A DNA stretch of 64,000 nucleotides, taken from JACCTU01 sp963769665. Its GTDB lineage: Bacteria; Actinomycetota; Thermoleophilia; Gaiellales; Gaiellaceae. The position numbers and the translations under genes are program-made. The notes beneath the pieces were generated by a model. That model saw only the letters and a list, made by a program, of their open reading frames with translations, ran no database searches and was not told where the DNA came from. The DNA lies in the NCBI GenBank assembly GCA_963769665.1, contig CAVYMQ010000003.1, positions 372,001 through 436,000 of the forward strand, in the 5' to 3' direction. Below, in pieces: positions 16,855-25,701 of the stretch (positions within the stretch are counted from its first letter, which is position 1; the number at the start of each line of letters is the position of its first letter).

Positions 16855-18019
16855 GGAGCGAACGAAGGTTCTTCGCGTGATCGCCCGCCTGAACATGGGC
16901 GGGCCTGCGCTCCACGTGGCGTACCTCTCCGCGGGTCTCCGCGAGCACGGCTACGACACGACCCTCGTCGCCGGGAGCCTCGCGCGCGGTGAGGACTCGA
17001 TGGAGTTCGTCTCGGAGGAGCTCGGGGTGAAGGTCGAGCGGCTGCCGGGACTGCGGCGCGACATCTCGCCGATTCGCGACGTCCTCGCAGTGTTCCGGCT
17101 CGCGCAGCTGATCAAGCGCGAGCGGCCGACGATCCTGCACACGCACACCGCGAAGGCCGGCGCCGTCGGGCGCATGGCGGCGCTCGTTTCCGGTGACGCG
17201 CGCCCGCCGATCGTCGTGCACACGTTCCACGGCCACGTGCTGCGCGGGTACTTCGGCCCGCTGCGCACGCTCGGCTTCCGGCTGCTCGAGCGCTGGCTCG
17301 CGCGCGGGACGACTGCGCTCGTCGCGGTCAGCCCCGAGGTTCGCGACGACCTCGTCCGGCTCGGGGTCGCGCCGCGCGAGAAGTTCACGGTCGTGCGGCT
17401 CGGGATCGAGCTCGAGCAACGGCTCGGCGACCGGAACGGCAGGGACGAGACCCGGCGCGTGCTCGGGATCGCACCCGAGCGGTTCATGGTCGGTTGGATC
17501 GGGCGCATGACCGGCGTCAAGCGCACCGGCGACGTGCTGCTCGCGTTCAAGGAGCTGCGCGAGCGCGGCATCGACGCGTGCCTCTGCATGGTCGGCGACG
17601 GCCCGGAGCGCGACCAGGTCGAGCAGCGCGCGCACGACCTCGGGATCATGCGCGACACGCTCTTCCTCGGTTACCAGGAGAACGTCGCTCCCTTCTACGC
17701 CGCCTTCGACGCGATGATCCTTCCGTCCGGCAACGAGGGGACGCCGGTCAGCGCGATCGAGTCGCTGGCCGCCGGACGGCCCGTGGTCGCGACGCGCGTC
17801 GGAGGGGTTCCCGACGTCGTGCGCGACGGCGAGGACGGCTTCCTGGTCGAGCTCGGCGACGTCGGCGAGCTGGCGAGCGCGCTCGCCCGGCTCGCCGAGG
17901 ATCCCGAGCTTCGCGGCCGGATGGGCGAAGCCGGCCGGACGCGCGTGCTCCCCCGCTACGCCGTCCAGCGCCTCGTCGAGGACGTCGACCGGCTCTACCG
18001 CTCGCTGCTCGCCGCGTGA
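16847..18019 (+). CDS. Glycosyltransferase family 4
   Basis: 390 residues from GTG 16847 (8-base overlap). N-terminal domain: VIARLNMGGPALHVAYLS glycine loop, ILHTHTAKAGAVGRMAA, VHTFHGHVLRGYF. C-terminal domain: GWIGRMTGVKRTGDVLLAF, MVGDGPERDQVE, and LPSGNEGTPVSAIESLAAGRPVVAT with E-x7-E. The HTHTAKAG and HTFHGHV pair is characteristic of WcaL/WbnK-like GT4 enzymes in extracellular polysaccharide clusters. Coupled by GTGA to the next small gene. Confidence 0.9.
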   Translation: MPEERTKVLRVIARLNMGGPALHVAYLSAGLREHGYDTTLVAGSLARGEDSMEFVSEELGVKVERLPGLRRDISPIRDVLAVFRLAQLIKRERPTILHTHTAKAGAVGRMAALVSGDARPPIVVHTFHGHVLRGYFGPLRTLGFRLLERWLARGTTALVAVSPEVRDDLVRLGVAPREKFTVVRLGIELEQRLGDRNGRDETRRVLGIAPERFMVGWIGRMTGVKRTGDVLLAFKELRERGIDACLCMVGDGPERDQVEQRAHDLGIMRDTLFLGYQENVAPFYAAFDAMILPSGNEGTPVSAIESLAAGRPVVATRVGGVPDVVRDGEDGFLVELGDVGELASALARLAEDPELRGRMGEAGRTRVLPRYAVQRLVEDVDRLYRSLLAA

Positions 18020-18459
18020 CGGCTCGCGTCGCTGCCGTGTGGGCCTGCGTGGCGCTCGCGCTGCTCTCCAGCGCGCTGACCCTGCCCGACACCTGGCGCT
18101 GGCTCTCGGACCAGCGCGCCGAGCTCGAGGGGCTCACCCCCGCGGAGCGCATCCAGGCGCCCGGCTTCAACAACCGCCTGCCCGTCGGCGGCTACGACCT
18201 CTTCCGCGCGAACGTCCGCCGCGGCGACACGGTCTACGTGCTCGCACGGCCGGGCACCACCGTCCGCGGCGTCGACTTCCCGACCGGCGCGCGCACCTTC
18301 GGGCGCTACTACCTCCTGCCGGCGATCGTGGTCGACCGCCCCGAGGACGCGACCGTGATCGTCGGGATCGGCCGCGACCCGCGCGAGCTCGGGCTGCGGT
18401 ACCGGAGCGAGCAGCGCGAGGATCCCTTCTACGTCGCGCGCATCAAGGACCCGTCGTGA
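18016..18459 (+). CDS. Small anchored extracytoplasmic protein of unknown function
   Basis: 147 residues from GTG 18016. One hydrophobic segment at residues 5-20 (VAAVWACVALALLSSALTL) is a signal anchor, then a soluble domain of about 120 residues with the stretches NNRLPVGGYDLFRANVRRGDT and GARTFGRYYLLPAIVVDRPEDA. I do not recognise a family. It is translationally coupled on both sides (GTGA) to a GT4 gene and to a GT-C gene, so a role next to the membrane transferase, outside the membrane, is the likeliest inference. Confidence 0.65.
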   Translation: MTARVAAVWACVALALLSSALTLPDTWRWLSDQRAELEGLTPAERIQAPGFNNRLPVGGYDLFRANVRRGDTVYVLARPGTTVRGVDFPTGARTFGRYYLLPAIVVDRPEDATVIVGIGRDPRELGLRYRSEQREDPFYVARIKDPS

Positions 18460-19811
18460 TCGGGCTCCTGCTCGCGAACGCGCTCTTCTTCGCGATCGGC
18501 GCGGGCTTGCTGCCGCTGCTCCGGATCGCGCCGGACCGTGCATCGCTCGTCGAGCGTCTGCCGCTCGCGTACCCGGTCGGCGTCGCGGCAACCGGGATCG
18601 TCGCCGCGCACCTCGCGCTGATCGATGTGCCGCTCGGGCTCGTCGAGCTCGTCGTGATCGCCGCGGTCGTCCTCTTCTTCGGACTCCGGCGGGCGCGCGG
18701 GGCGGGAGCAAGTAACAGACTGCTACTTGCTGAGCCGCGCTGGAGCAGGCTGGTCGGCGGAGGCGCGCTCGCCGTCTCGCTCGTGCTCCTCGCGCACGCG
18801 TGGGGGACGTACGCGATCCGACCGTTGCTCGAGTGGGACGGCTGGGCGATCTGGGGAACGAGGTCACGCGCGCTCTACGAGTTCGGCGGCGCCACCGGCC
18901 CTGTCTTCACGAGCGACGTCTACCTGCCGCTCCAGCATCCGCTGCTGCTCCCCTCGCTTGACGCGATCGACTTTCGCGCGATGGGCACGTACGACCCGGC
19001 GCTCGTGCACGTGCAGCTCGCGCTGCTCGCGTTCGGCTTTCTCCTCGGCTTCGTCTCGCTGCTGCGCGACCGCGTGCCGCTCGCGCTCGTCGGCGCGACG
19101 GCGCTCGCGGTCCTGAGCGCCGAGCCCGTGCTGAAGCAGTTGTCGACCGGTCTCGCCGACGTCCCGCTCGCGTTCTTCGTCGCGCTCGGGCTGCTCGGCA
19201 CAGGCCGGTGGCTCGCATCCGGGGAACGGTGGGCGCTCGTGGCGGGGACGCTCTTCCTCGGCGCGGCCACGCTGACCAAGAGCGAGGGCCTCTTCTTCGC
19301 GCTCGCCGCGCTGCTTGCGGTCGCGCCGTTCGCGTGGAGCCGCCTTCGCGAGCTCGGAGTCGCAGCCGCAGCGGTCGTCGCGATCGTGCTGCCCTGGCGG
19401 CTGTTCGTCTCGCTGCGAGACCTGCCGCTCGTCGAGTACCGCTTCCGCGACGCGGTGTCGCCCGCGTACCTGTCAGACCACTCGGACCGCGTGAGCCCTG
19501 CGGTTCGCGGGCTCGGCAGCGAGGTGCTCTCGGGCGACTGGGGCTTGCTCGTGCCGCTCTTCCTCGCCGCGGTCCTCGCCGCGGTCCTCGCGCGGCGCTA
19601 CGCGCTCGCGGGCTTCGCCGTCGTCTGGACGGTGCTCGCGTTCTGCGGGCTCGTGCTCGTCTACTGGATCTCGACGATCCCCGTCGACCTCGCGCTCGTC
19701 TGGTCGGGCGACCGCACGATCGTCACCGTCGTCGTCGGGGCAGCCGCGCTCGCACCGCTCCTCGCGGGAGCCGCCTGGACTAGCCGCGAGGGAGTAGGCG
19801 AAAAACGTTGA
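18456..19811 (+). CDS. Multi-spanning GT-C-like membrane glycosyltransferase
   Basis: 451 residues from GTG 18456 with about ten hydrophobic segments. The first large outer loop carries LLEWDGWAIWGTRSRALYEFGG and DVYLPLQHPLLLPSLDAIDF, with acidic and aromatic residues as in PMT_2-like proteins; TLTKSEGLFFALAAL follows. Assignment to the GT39/GT83 superfamily rests on this topology, not a strong signature. It closes the plus-strand operon begun at 13939 and ends 32 bases inside the convergent glycoside hydrolase gene. Confidence 0.65.
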   Translation: MIGLLLANALFFAIGAGLLPLLRIAPDRASLVERLPLAYPVGVAATGIVAAHLALIDVPLGLVELVVIAAVVLFFGLRRARGAGASNRLLLAEPRWSRLVGGGALAVSLVLLAHAWGTYAIRPLLEWDGWAIWGTRSRALYEFGGATGPVFTSDVYLPLQHPLLLPSLDAIDFRAMGTYDPALVHVQLALLAFGFLLGFVSLLRDRVPLALVGATALAVLSAEPVLKQLSTGLADVPLAFFVALGLLGTGRWLASGERWALVAGTLFLGAATLTKSEGLFFALAALLAVAPFAWSRLRELGVAAAAVVAIVLPWRLFVSLRDLPLVEYRFRDAVSPAYLSDHSDRVSPAVRGLGSEVLSGDWGLLVPLFLAAVLAAVLARRYALAGFAVVWTVLAFCGLVLVYWISTIPVDLALVWSGDRTIVTVVVGAAALAPLLAGAAWTSREGVGEKR

Positions 19812-20902
19812 ACGCCGGCTTCTTCTGGCCGGTGCGCGTCAACAGCCCGGACTGCCAGCCGCCGAGCCTCGGCTCGTCGCGCAGCAGGAACCAGAGCATC
19901 ATGTCGATCCGCGGGTTCTTGCGAGCCATCGCGTAGGCCTGCTTCATCCACGCGGCCTGTTTGGCGTACGTGACGCCGAAGGCTCGGTCCGGGGGGTTGG
20001 TCTGGTAGCCGTACTCAGTGATCCAGAGCCGCTTGTTGCCCCAGAGCCGCGTCAACTCGACGATCAGGGTGTTGATGTTCCCCATCGTCACCGCCGTCGC
20101 CGACGGCTTCGTGCTCGGCGACTCGGTCTTGCGGCCGTAGTACGGATGGTGGGCATACGCGTCGAACTTGCGCAGTCCGGCAGCCTTGAGCCCGCGCATG
20201 AAGGCGAGCGGCGAGATCGTCGGCCTGGACGACGTCGGCGAGTTGTTGCCGCGAGGTGCGGTCGCTCCGCACGCGACCTTCTCGCCCCTGATCAGCGTCC
20301 GGTGGACGCCGCCGTAGATCGCGTTGCAGATCTTGGTGTAGTCGATCGCGCTCTGCATTACCCAGCGTCCGCCGACGCGCCGGTACTGCTGCTTGAGGCC
20401 GATCGAGAGGTTGGGCTCGTTCCACGCCATCCAGAGCTTCACTGGTGGGAGCGCGCGCCCGTCCGAGGCCGGGTAGAGGCCGCTGTAACGCTTGGCGGCC
20501 GCGTAGGCGAAGTTGTTCAGGTCCGCGATCGCACGAGGCGGGACGTTGAGCCCGGCGCCGCGGTTCGCCCACGCCGGAGTCCCGTAGATCGAGAAGAGGA
20601 TCTTGATCTTGTGCTGGGCCGCGAAGTTGACGGTGCGGTCGTAGAGCGTCCAGTCGTACGCCGGGTCCGCCGGGTCGGTCGCCCGCGCGGGGCGCCTGTC
20701 GGCGACACCGATGCGCCCACCCCAGTAGAGGTTGAGGCGCAGCACCTGCGTGCGCGCCTGCTCCATCAGCGGGAAGACGGAAGTCGGCTCGTCGTAGAGC
20801 GCGGCTTCGTCGAGCAGACCGACGAGCATCCCGCGCGCGGCCCCGGCGGTGGGCACGCAGACCAGCGCGACAGCGAGCGCCGCGACCATGACGCGGAGAC
20901 GG

Positions 20903-20910
<8 letters not shown>
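19780..20910 (-). CDS. Secreted clan-A glycoside hydrolase (GH5/GH39-like)
   Basis: 376 residues from GTG 20910. Signal peptide MVAALAVALVCVPTAGAARG, then a TIM-barrel pattern: LRLNLYWGGR, ILFSIYGTPAWAN, the acid/base motif WMAWNEPNLS (Asn-Glu-Pro) and the nucleophile region LWITEYGYQT. The NEP/TEYG pair spaced about 140 residues apart is the clan GH-A hallmark. It overlaps the UDP-glucuronate decarboxylase stop by 8 bases, so the two are made together. It may trim or remodel the exported glycan; the exact family is uncertain. Confidence 0.8.
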
Positions 20911-21853
<943 letters not shown>

Positions 21854-21860
21854 CGCGCGG

Positions 21861-21866
21861 ATGATA
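21861..21866 (-). promoter_or_regulatory. Leaderless-type -10 box
   Basis: TATCAT on the minus strand ends 7 bases before the ATG at 21853, with no Shine-Dalgarno sequence between. It drives the decarboxylase and hydrolase pair. Confidence 0.55.
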
Positions 21867-21991
21867 CGTATGGGTCCACGATGCCAGGCCCGCTCTTACG
21901 AACTCCTTACCCTCGTTCGAGGGATCGGGAAGCTCGGAACTCACCCGAAAGGGGGGTTGCCGTTCCGGGGGATCCAGGGCAACTTGTGCCC
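21867..21991 (+). promoter_or_regulatory. Possible structured 5' leader of the protease gene
   Basis: Unlike most starts here, the protease ATG has no -10-like hexamer close by. The 125 bases upstream hold three small inverted repeats: CCCTC-GTTC-GAGGG at 21910-21923, CCC-GAAA-GGG near 21944-21953, and GGGCA-ACTTG-TGCCC ending one base before the ATG. The last could hide the ribosome-binding region. I compared it by eye with c-di-GMP and c-di-AMP riboswitch cores and saw no convincing match. Confidence 0.3.
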
Positions 21992-22837
21992 ATGGCGTCT
22001 CTGCGGACCCTGTTCATCTCTCTTTTGGCTGCCCTCACGCTGGCGGCCGCCCCGACCGCTTCGGCGATCGTCAACGGGCAGGACGACAAGGGGCACTCGT
22101 ATGTGGTCTTCGTCGGCCAGCAGGTCGTGGTTCCCGGTGGAACCGTGAACACCCAGGCCTGCAGCGGCACGCTCGTCGGGCCCAAGACCGTCCTGACGGC
22201 CGCCCACTGCTCGATCGCTCCGGGTCCCGTCCCACTGTGCAGCGACTCGGTGACCGTTTTCTGCTTGCGCTGGGTCGTGCGCCAAGGCCAGAACCTACGC
22301 ACCCCCGACACCGAGACGACGGCGAAGTCTTTCGACGTCTTCCCGGGCTTCTGCGGGACGTGCAGTCCGTTCTCGACGACCGACCTCGGCGTGATCACGC
22401 TTGTCGACCCGCTGAGCGGCCCCTACGCCAAGCTGCCGAAGGCAGACAGCGTCGAAAAGAAGTTCTCGCGCACGCACAAGGCGACGATCGTCGGCTTCGG
22501 AGTCGACGCTCCCGGCGCGCCGGCAACGTCGCTCGGCCCCCGTCGAAAGGCCTCCGTCGAGGCGAAGCTGTTCGCGCCCGTGCCGTCGCTCCTCGAGCTT
22601 CCGGTCCCCTCGCGGTCGAAGTACGGGATCGCGTGCAGCGGGGACTCCGGCGGTCCGGTCCTCAAGGGCAAGTCGATCCTCGCGGTCATCTCGTTCGGCG
22701 ACTTGGCCTGTGGCGGGCCTACGTACGCCGTCCGCCTCGACACGGCCGCGGCACGCTCCTTCATCGCCAACTACGTCGACCTGAAGGGCCACGAGGCCAA
22801 CGACGACGACGAGCGCGACGGCGACAACGACGACTGA
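21992..22837 (+). CDS. Secreted trypsin-like serine protease (S1) with acidic tail
   Basis: 281 residues from ATG 21992. Signal peptide (residues 1-25, ending PTASA), mature start IVNGQDDKGH like the IVGG of activated trypsins. Catalytic triad visible: His in LTAAHCS, Asp in STTDLGVITL, Ser in CSGDSGGPVL. Several cysteines could form disulfides. The C-terminus is a low-complexity acidic tail (ANDDDERDGDNDD) that may bind cations or cell-surface groups. It is the only protease in the window and is transcribed alone; a link to the glycan locus is not evident. Confidence 0.88.
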   Translation: MASLRTLFISLLAALTLAAAPTASAIVNGQDDKGHSYVVFVGQQVVVPGGTVNTQACSGTLVGPKTVLTAAHCSIAPGPVPLCSDSVTVFCLRWVVRQGQNLRTPDTETTAKSFDVFPGFCGTCSPFSTTDLGVITLVDPLSGPYAKLPKADSVEKKFSRTHKATIVGFGVDAPGAPATSLGPRRKASVEAKLFAPVPSLLELPVPSRSKYGIACSGDSGGPVLKGKSILAVISFGDLACGGPTYAVRLDTAAARSFIANYVDLKGHEANDDDERDGDNDD

Positions 22838-22858
22838 GCGCGTCCAAGGAAGTCTGCT

Positions 22859-22882
22859 CGAGGGCCGGGAAACCGGCCCTCG
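22859..22882. terminator. Bidirectional terminator-like hairpin
   Basis: CGAGGGCCGG-GAAA-CCGGCCCTCG: a perfect 10-base stem with a GAAA tetraloop, 22 bases after the protease stop and 12 bases before the stop of the convergent GT2 gene. There is no T-run, as is common in GC-rich actinobacteria. Confidence 0.7.
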
Positions 22883-22894
22883 GCGCGTCTGGGC

Positions 22895-23860
22895 TCAGTC
22901 GGTTCTCCGGCGCCCGCGACCCCCGAGGTCCTTGTTCGACTCCATGTCGAACCACATCGCGAAGAGCATGAACTGGGACCCCGAGATCAGCAGGAGCGCG
23001 ACGAGGACGATGGTCGGGGTCGTGATGGCGTTCCCCATCAGCCGCAACACCACCTCGACGATCCCGAGCGCGAGGCCGAGCGTCGTCATCAGGAAACCGA
23101 GGAAGTAGAAGAAGACGAGCGGGTGGAAGTCGCGGATCACGTACTTCTCGCGCATCCGGAAGAAGAAGCCCTTCACGAGCAGCCACGAGATGCGCGGCAC
23201 GACCTTGCGCAGGCGGATCCCGGAGCGCTCGCCCACGTTGTAGATCGGCCGCGACGGGAAGTCGCGCACGCGCGCGTTCCAGATGTTCAGGTGCACCAGC
23301 ATGTCGTTCGGCATCCCATACCCCCGATAGATGCGATCGAGGTCGAGCAGCTGGAGGTACTCGAGCGAGATCGCGGTGTAGCCCGTCTGCGAGTCGGCGA
23401 CGTGCCAGTAGCCCGACGCGACCTTCGTCAGCAGCGAGAGCACCGCGTTACCGAGGTAGCGCGTGCGCGGGATCAGGTCCCACGCCTGGCCGGTGAAGAG
23501 CCGGTTCGCCTTCGCGTAGTCGACCTCGCCGCGCGCGACGGGCTCGACAAGCGTCTGGAGGTCCGCGGGGTCCATCTGGTTGTCGCCGGCCATCACGGCC
23601 GTGACGTCGATCCCCTCGTCGCGGGCGCGCTTGTAGCCCGTGACGATCGCAGCGCCGACGCCCTGGTTCCGCTCGTGGCGGATCAGCTCGACGCGGGAAT
23701 CGTCGAGGGCTTCGACGGCCGCGGCGGTGCCGTCGCCGGAGCGGTCGTCGACGACGATGATGCGGTCGACGAAGCCGGGAACGCCCGAGATCGTCGCGCC
23801 GATCAGCTTCTCCTCGTCGTGAGCCGGGATCACTACGGCGATCGACTTCTGCTCGAGCAT
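22895..23860 (-). CDS. Family 2 glycosyltransferase, DPM1/polyprenyl-phosphate type
   Basis: 321 residues from ATG 23860. The GT2 core is at the N-terminus: VVIPAHDEEKLIGATI, RIIVVDDRSGDGTAAA and the metal-binding region AVMAGDNQMDPADL. The C-terminal 100 residues add about two membrane helices (FFYFLGFLMTTLGLALGIVEV, IVLVALLLISGSQF). This architecture matches dolichyl/polyprenyl-phosphate sugar synthases, which make the lipid-linked donors used by GT-C enzymes, several of which are present here. It has its own -10 box at the end of the upstream gene. Confidence 0.85.
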   Translation of the reverse strand: MLEQKSIAVVIPAHDEEKLIGATISGVPGFVDRIIVVDDRSGDGTAAAVEALDDSRVELIRHERNQGVGAAIVTGYKRARDEGIDVTAVMAGDNQMDPADLQTLVEPVARGEVDYAKANRLFTGQAWDLIPRTRYLGNAVLSLLTKVASGYWHVADSQTGYTAISLEYLQLLDLDRIYRGYGMPNDMLVHLNIWNARVRDFPSRPIYNVGERSGIRLRKVVPRISWLLVKGFFFRMREKYVIRDFHPLVFFYFLGFLMTTLGLALGIVEVVLRLMGNAITTPTIVLVALLLISGSQFMLFAMWFDMESNKDLGGRGRRRTD

Positions 23861-23867
23861 GCGTGTG

Positions 23868-23873
23868 AGGCTA
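23868..23873 (-). promoter_or_regulatory. Leaderless-type -10 box overlapping a stop codon
   Basis: TAGCCT on the minus strand ends 7 bases before the ATG at 23860. Its TAG is also the stop codon of the upstream UPF0104 gene, so stop and promoter share bases. Confidence 0.55.
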
Positions 23874-24824
23874 ACTGCGCGGTCGGGTGAACCGGACCGC
23901 GACCGCGCCGGCGACGATGTACGGGATCAGGTTCACGGCATGGAGTGTGAAGGCGTAGGAGAGCGCCTCGGAGGCCGAGATGTCGTACGCGGCGAGCGCG
24001 ACGACCGTGGCGGCCTCGAAGACGCCGAGCGCGCCGGGAGCAGCCGGGAGGATCACCGAGAAGCCCACGGCGGCGAGGATCAGCACGCCCGACACGAGCG
24101 GCAGGTCCAGGTCGAAGGCGAGGGTCAAGAGCCAGAACGACACGCTGGTCAGAAGCCAGCCCACGGTCGTGAGCACGAACGCCGTCAGCGCCAGCTTCGG
24201 GTCTCGCAGCGCGACGAGCCCGCGACGGAGGCTCGCTCCGACGTGCTCGACCCACTCGTGGTGCCCGAACGGCAAGCGCCGAAGCAACCGGTCGAGCGCG
24301 TGAAACGGCCTTTCGCCGTAGACCGCGAACAGCAGCGCCGCACCGCCGAGCATCAGTGCGAGTGCCAGCGCGATGGCGGCGGCGGCGCCGACCCAGTCGA
24401 CCTCCGGGAGCCACGGAAGCGCCGCGAGCAGGAGCAGCAAGAGGCAGAAGACGTCGAGGATGCGTTCGAGCGCGACCGTCGCAGCGGATTCGACTGGTGA
24501 CGTTCGCGCGCTTCGGTTGAGCGCGATCACGCGCGCCGCCTCGCCCGCGCGAAGCGGCAGCAGGCTGTTGACCGCGAGGCCGACGATCGTCGCGGCGGCG
24601 GTCGCGCCGTAGGGCGGGCGCGTCTCGCGCTGGAAGAGCAGCTGCCACCGGAGCGCCCGGATCGCGACGGCGACGACGAGGACCGCGAACGACGGGACGA
24701 CCCACCAGAGGTTCGCCTCCTGGAGCGCGTCCCAGACCTCGTCCGGGTGCGCGTCGCGGATCGCCAGGTAGCCGAAGCCGATGGTGCAGGCGAGCGCGAC
24801 CGCCCAGATGAGGGCTCGCCGCAC
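23871..24824 (-). CDS. AglD/UPF0104 (LPG synthase TM-like) membrane protein
   Basis: 317 residues from GTG 24824 with eight or so hydrophobic segments. Signature regions: RALRWQLLFQRE, the NSLLPLRAGEAARVIAL motif (N-x2-LPxRxGE), and the late FSVILPAAPGALGVFEAATV. These define the lysylphosphatidylglycerol synthase TM/UPF0104 family, whose members flip or modify lipid-linked substrates and often sit beside GT2 polyprenyl-phosphate sugar synthases, as here. Function beyond membrane lipid handling is unproven. Confidence 0.8.
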   Translation of the reverse strand: MRRALIWAVALACTIGFGYLAIRDAHPDEVWDALQEANLWWVVPSFAVLVVAVAIRALRWQLLFQRETRPPYGATAAATIVGLAVNSLLPLRAGEAARVIALNRSARTSPVESAATVALERILDVFCLLLLLLAALPWLPEVDWVGAAAAIALALALMLGGAALLFAVYGERPFHALDRLLRRLPFGHHEWVEHVGASLRRGLVALRDPKLALTAFVLTTVGWLLTSVSFWLLTLAFDLDLPLVSGVLILAAVGFSVILPAAPGALGVFEAATVVALAAYDISASEALSYAFTLHAVNLIPYIVAGAVAVRFTRPRS

Positions 24825-24830
24825 GCGGCC

Positions 24831-25625
24831 TCAGCGGCGGCGGAGCGCCAGCGCCGACTCCCAGAGCAGCGCAGCCGCGAGCCCGAGCAGGAGGCCGAGG
24901 AACGCACCGACGACGACCTGATTGCGGCGGCTCTGCGCCGTCACCTTCCGGGCGACGGCTTCCTCGACGACGCGCGCCCGCTCGACCTCTTGCGCGAGCG
25001 CGAGGGTCTGCTTGTGCGTGACGAGCTGGTCGAAGAGCTCGCCACGGCGCAGGACGAGAAAACCTGCCGACGCGTCTCCCGGAGCGCTGTCGAGCTGCGC
25101 GTCGAGTCGGGCAAGCTCTGCGTCTCCCTGCTCGATCGCGTCCTCGAGCACTGCGATCTTCGCGTCCGCGTAGCCGGAGACGCGCTTGACGACCTCGCGC
25201 GCCAGCGCGGTTGCCGCCGGCGCGACCTTGCGCGAGTCGCCCTCGACCCGAACGCGCACGAGCGGGTTCTGTCCGAGCCGCGAGACGTTGCCCTTGACCG
25301 CTGCGACGGACACACGCCCGTTCAATTCGCCACGGCTCAATCCAACCTCGCGCTCGACCCGTCGCTGCGCCGCGGCGGAGCCCACGATCTCGCCCGCGGT
25401 CGCCGGGTTCGTGCTGAGGCTCTGGACCTGCGCGCCCGAGGGAGTGACGGGCTGGCCGAGGTAGACGAGCGCGTTGCCGCGCCAGACGTCTGCGCCGCCG
25501 AGCGAGACGGCGTACCCGATCGCGGCGCCCGCGATCAGCCCGAGCACGGGCAGCCACCACCGCGCGGTAATCGCCGACCAGTAGCGGCGAACGTCGATCT
25601 CCTCGTCGTTCGCGCTCGCGGTCAT
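24831..25625 (-). CDS. Wzz-type chain-length determinant
   Basis: 264 residues from ATG 25625. Two membrane segments bracket the protein: residues 23-42 (WWLPVLGLIAGAAIGYAVSL) and 232-252 (NQVVVGAFLGLLLGLAAALL). Between them is an extracytoplasmic domain with a long helical, coiled-coil-prone stretch (KIAVLEDAIEQGDAELARLDAQL). This is the polysaccharide co-polymerase topology that controls chain length with Wzy. No attached or neighbouring tyrosine-kinase domain is seen. The start codon lies in a hairpin. Confidence 0.8.
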   Translation of the reverse strand: MTASANDEEIDVRRYWSAITARWWLPVLGLIAGAAIGYAVSLGGADVWRGNALVYLGQPVTPSGAQVQSLSTNPATAGEIVGSAAAQRRVEREVGLSRGELNGRVSVAAVKGNVSRLGQNPLVRVRVEGDSRKVAPAATALAREVVKRVSGYADAKIAVLEDAIEQGDAELARLDAQLDSAPGDASAGFLVLRRGELFDQLVTHKQTLALAQEVERARVVEEAVARKVTAQSRRNQVVVGAFLGLLLGLAAALLWESALALRRR

Positions 25626-25647
25626 CGGGCGGTCTCCGGCCGATGAC
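25621..25647 (-). promoter_or_regulatory. Hairpin enclosing the Wzz start codon
   Basis: The bases GTCATCGG (25621-25628) and CCGATGAC (25640-25647) are perfect inverted repeats with an 11-base loop. Read on the minus strand, the ATG (25625-25623) is in the 3' arm and the GGAG of the ribosome-binding site is in the loop. Folding would restrict initiation, so this may be a translational control element. Confidence 0.45.
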
Positions 25648-25664
25648 CGTGTGGAGGGGGTGTG

Positions 25665-25684
25665 GGGGAACCGGGAGGTTCCCC
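25665..25684 (-). terminator. Terminator-like hairpin after the epimerase gene
   Basis: GGGGAACC-GGGA-GGTTCCCC, a perfect 8-base stem with a 4-base loop, 17 bases past the epimerase stop (25702) and 40 bases before the Wzz start. It may separate or attenuate Wzz expression from the upstream operon. No T-run. Confidence 0.5.
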
Positions 25685-25701
25685 TACGAAGGACGACGGG
25701 G

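Noticed and set aside
21867..21991. A known riboswitch upstream of the protease
   Set aside because: Some G-rich strings recall c-di-AMP or c-di-GMP elements, but the conserved cores are not there in the right order.
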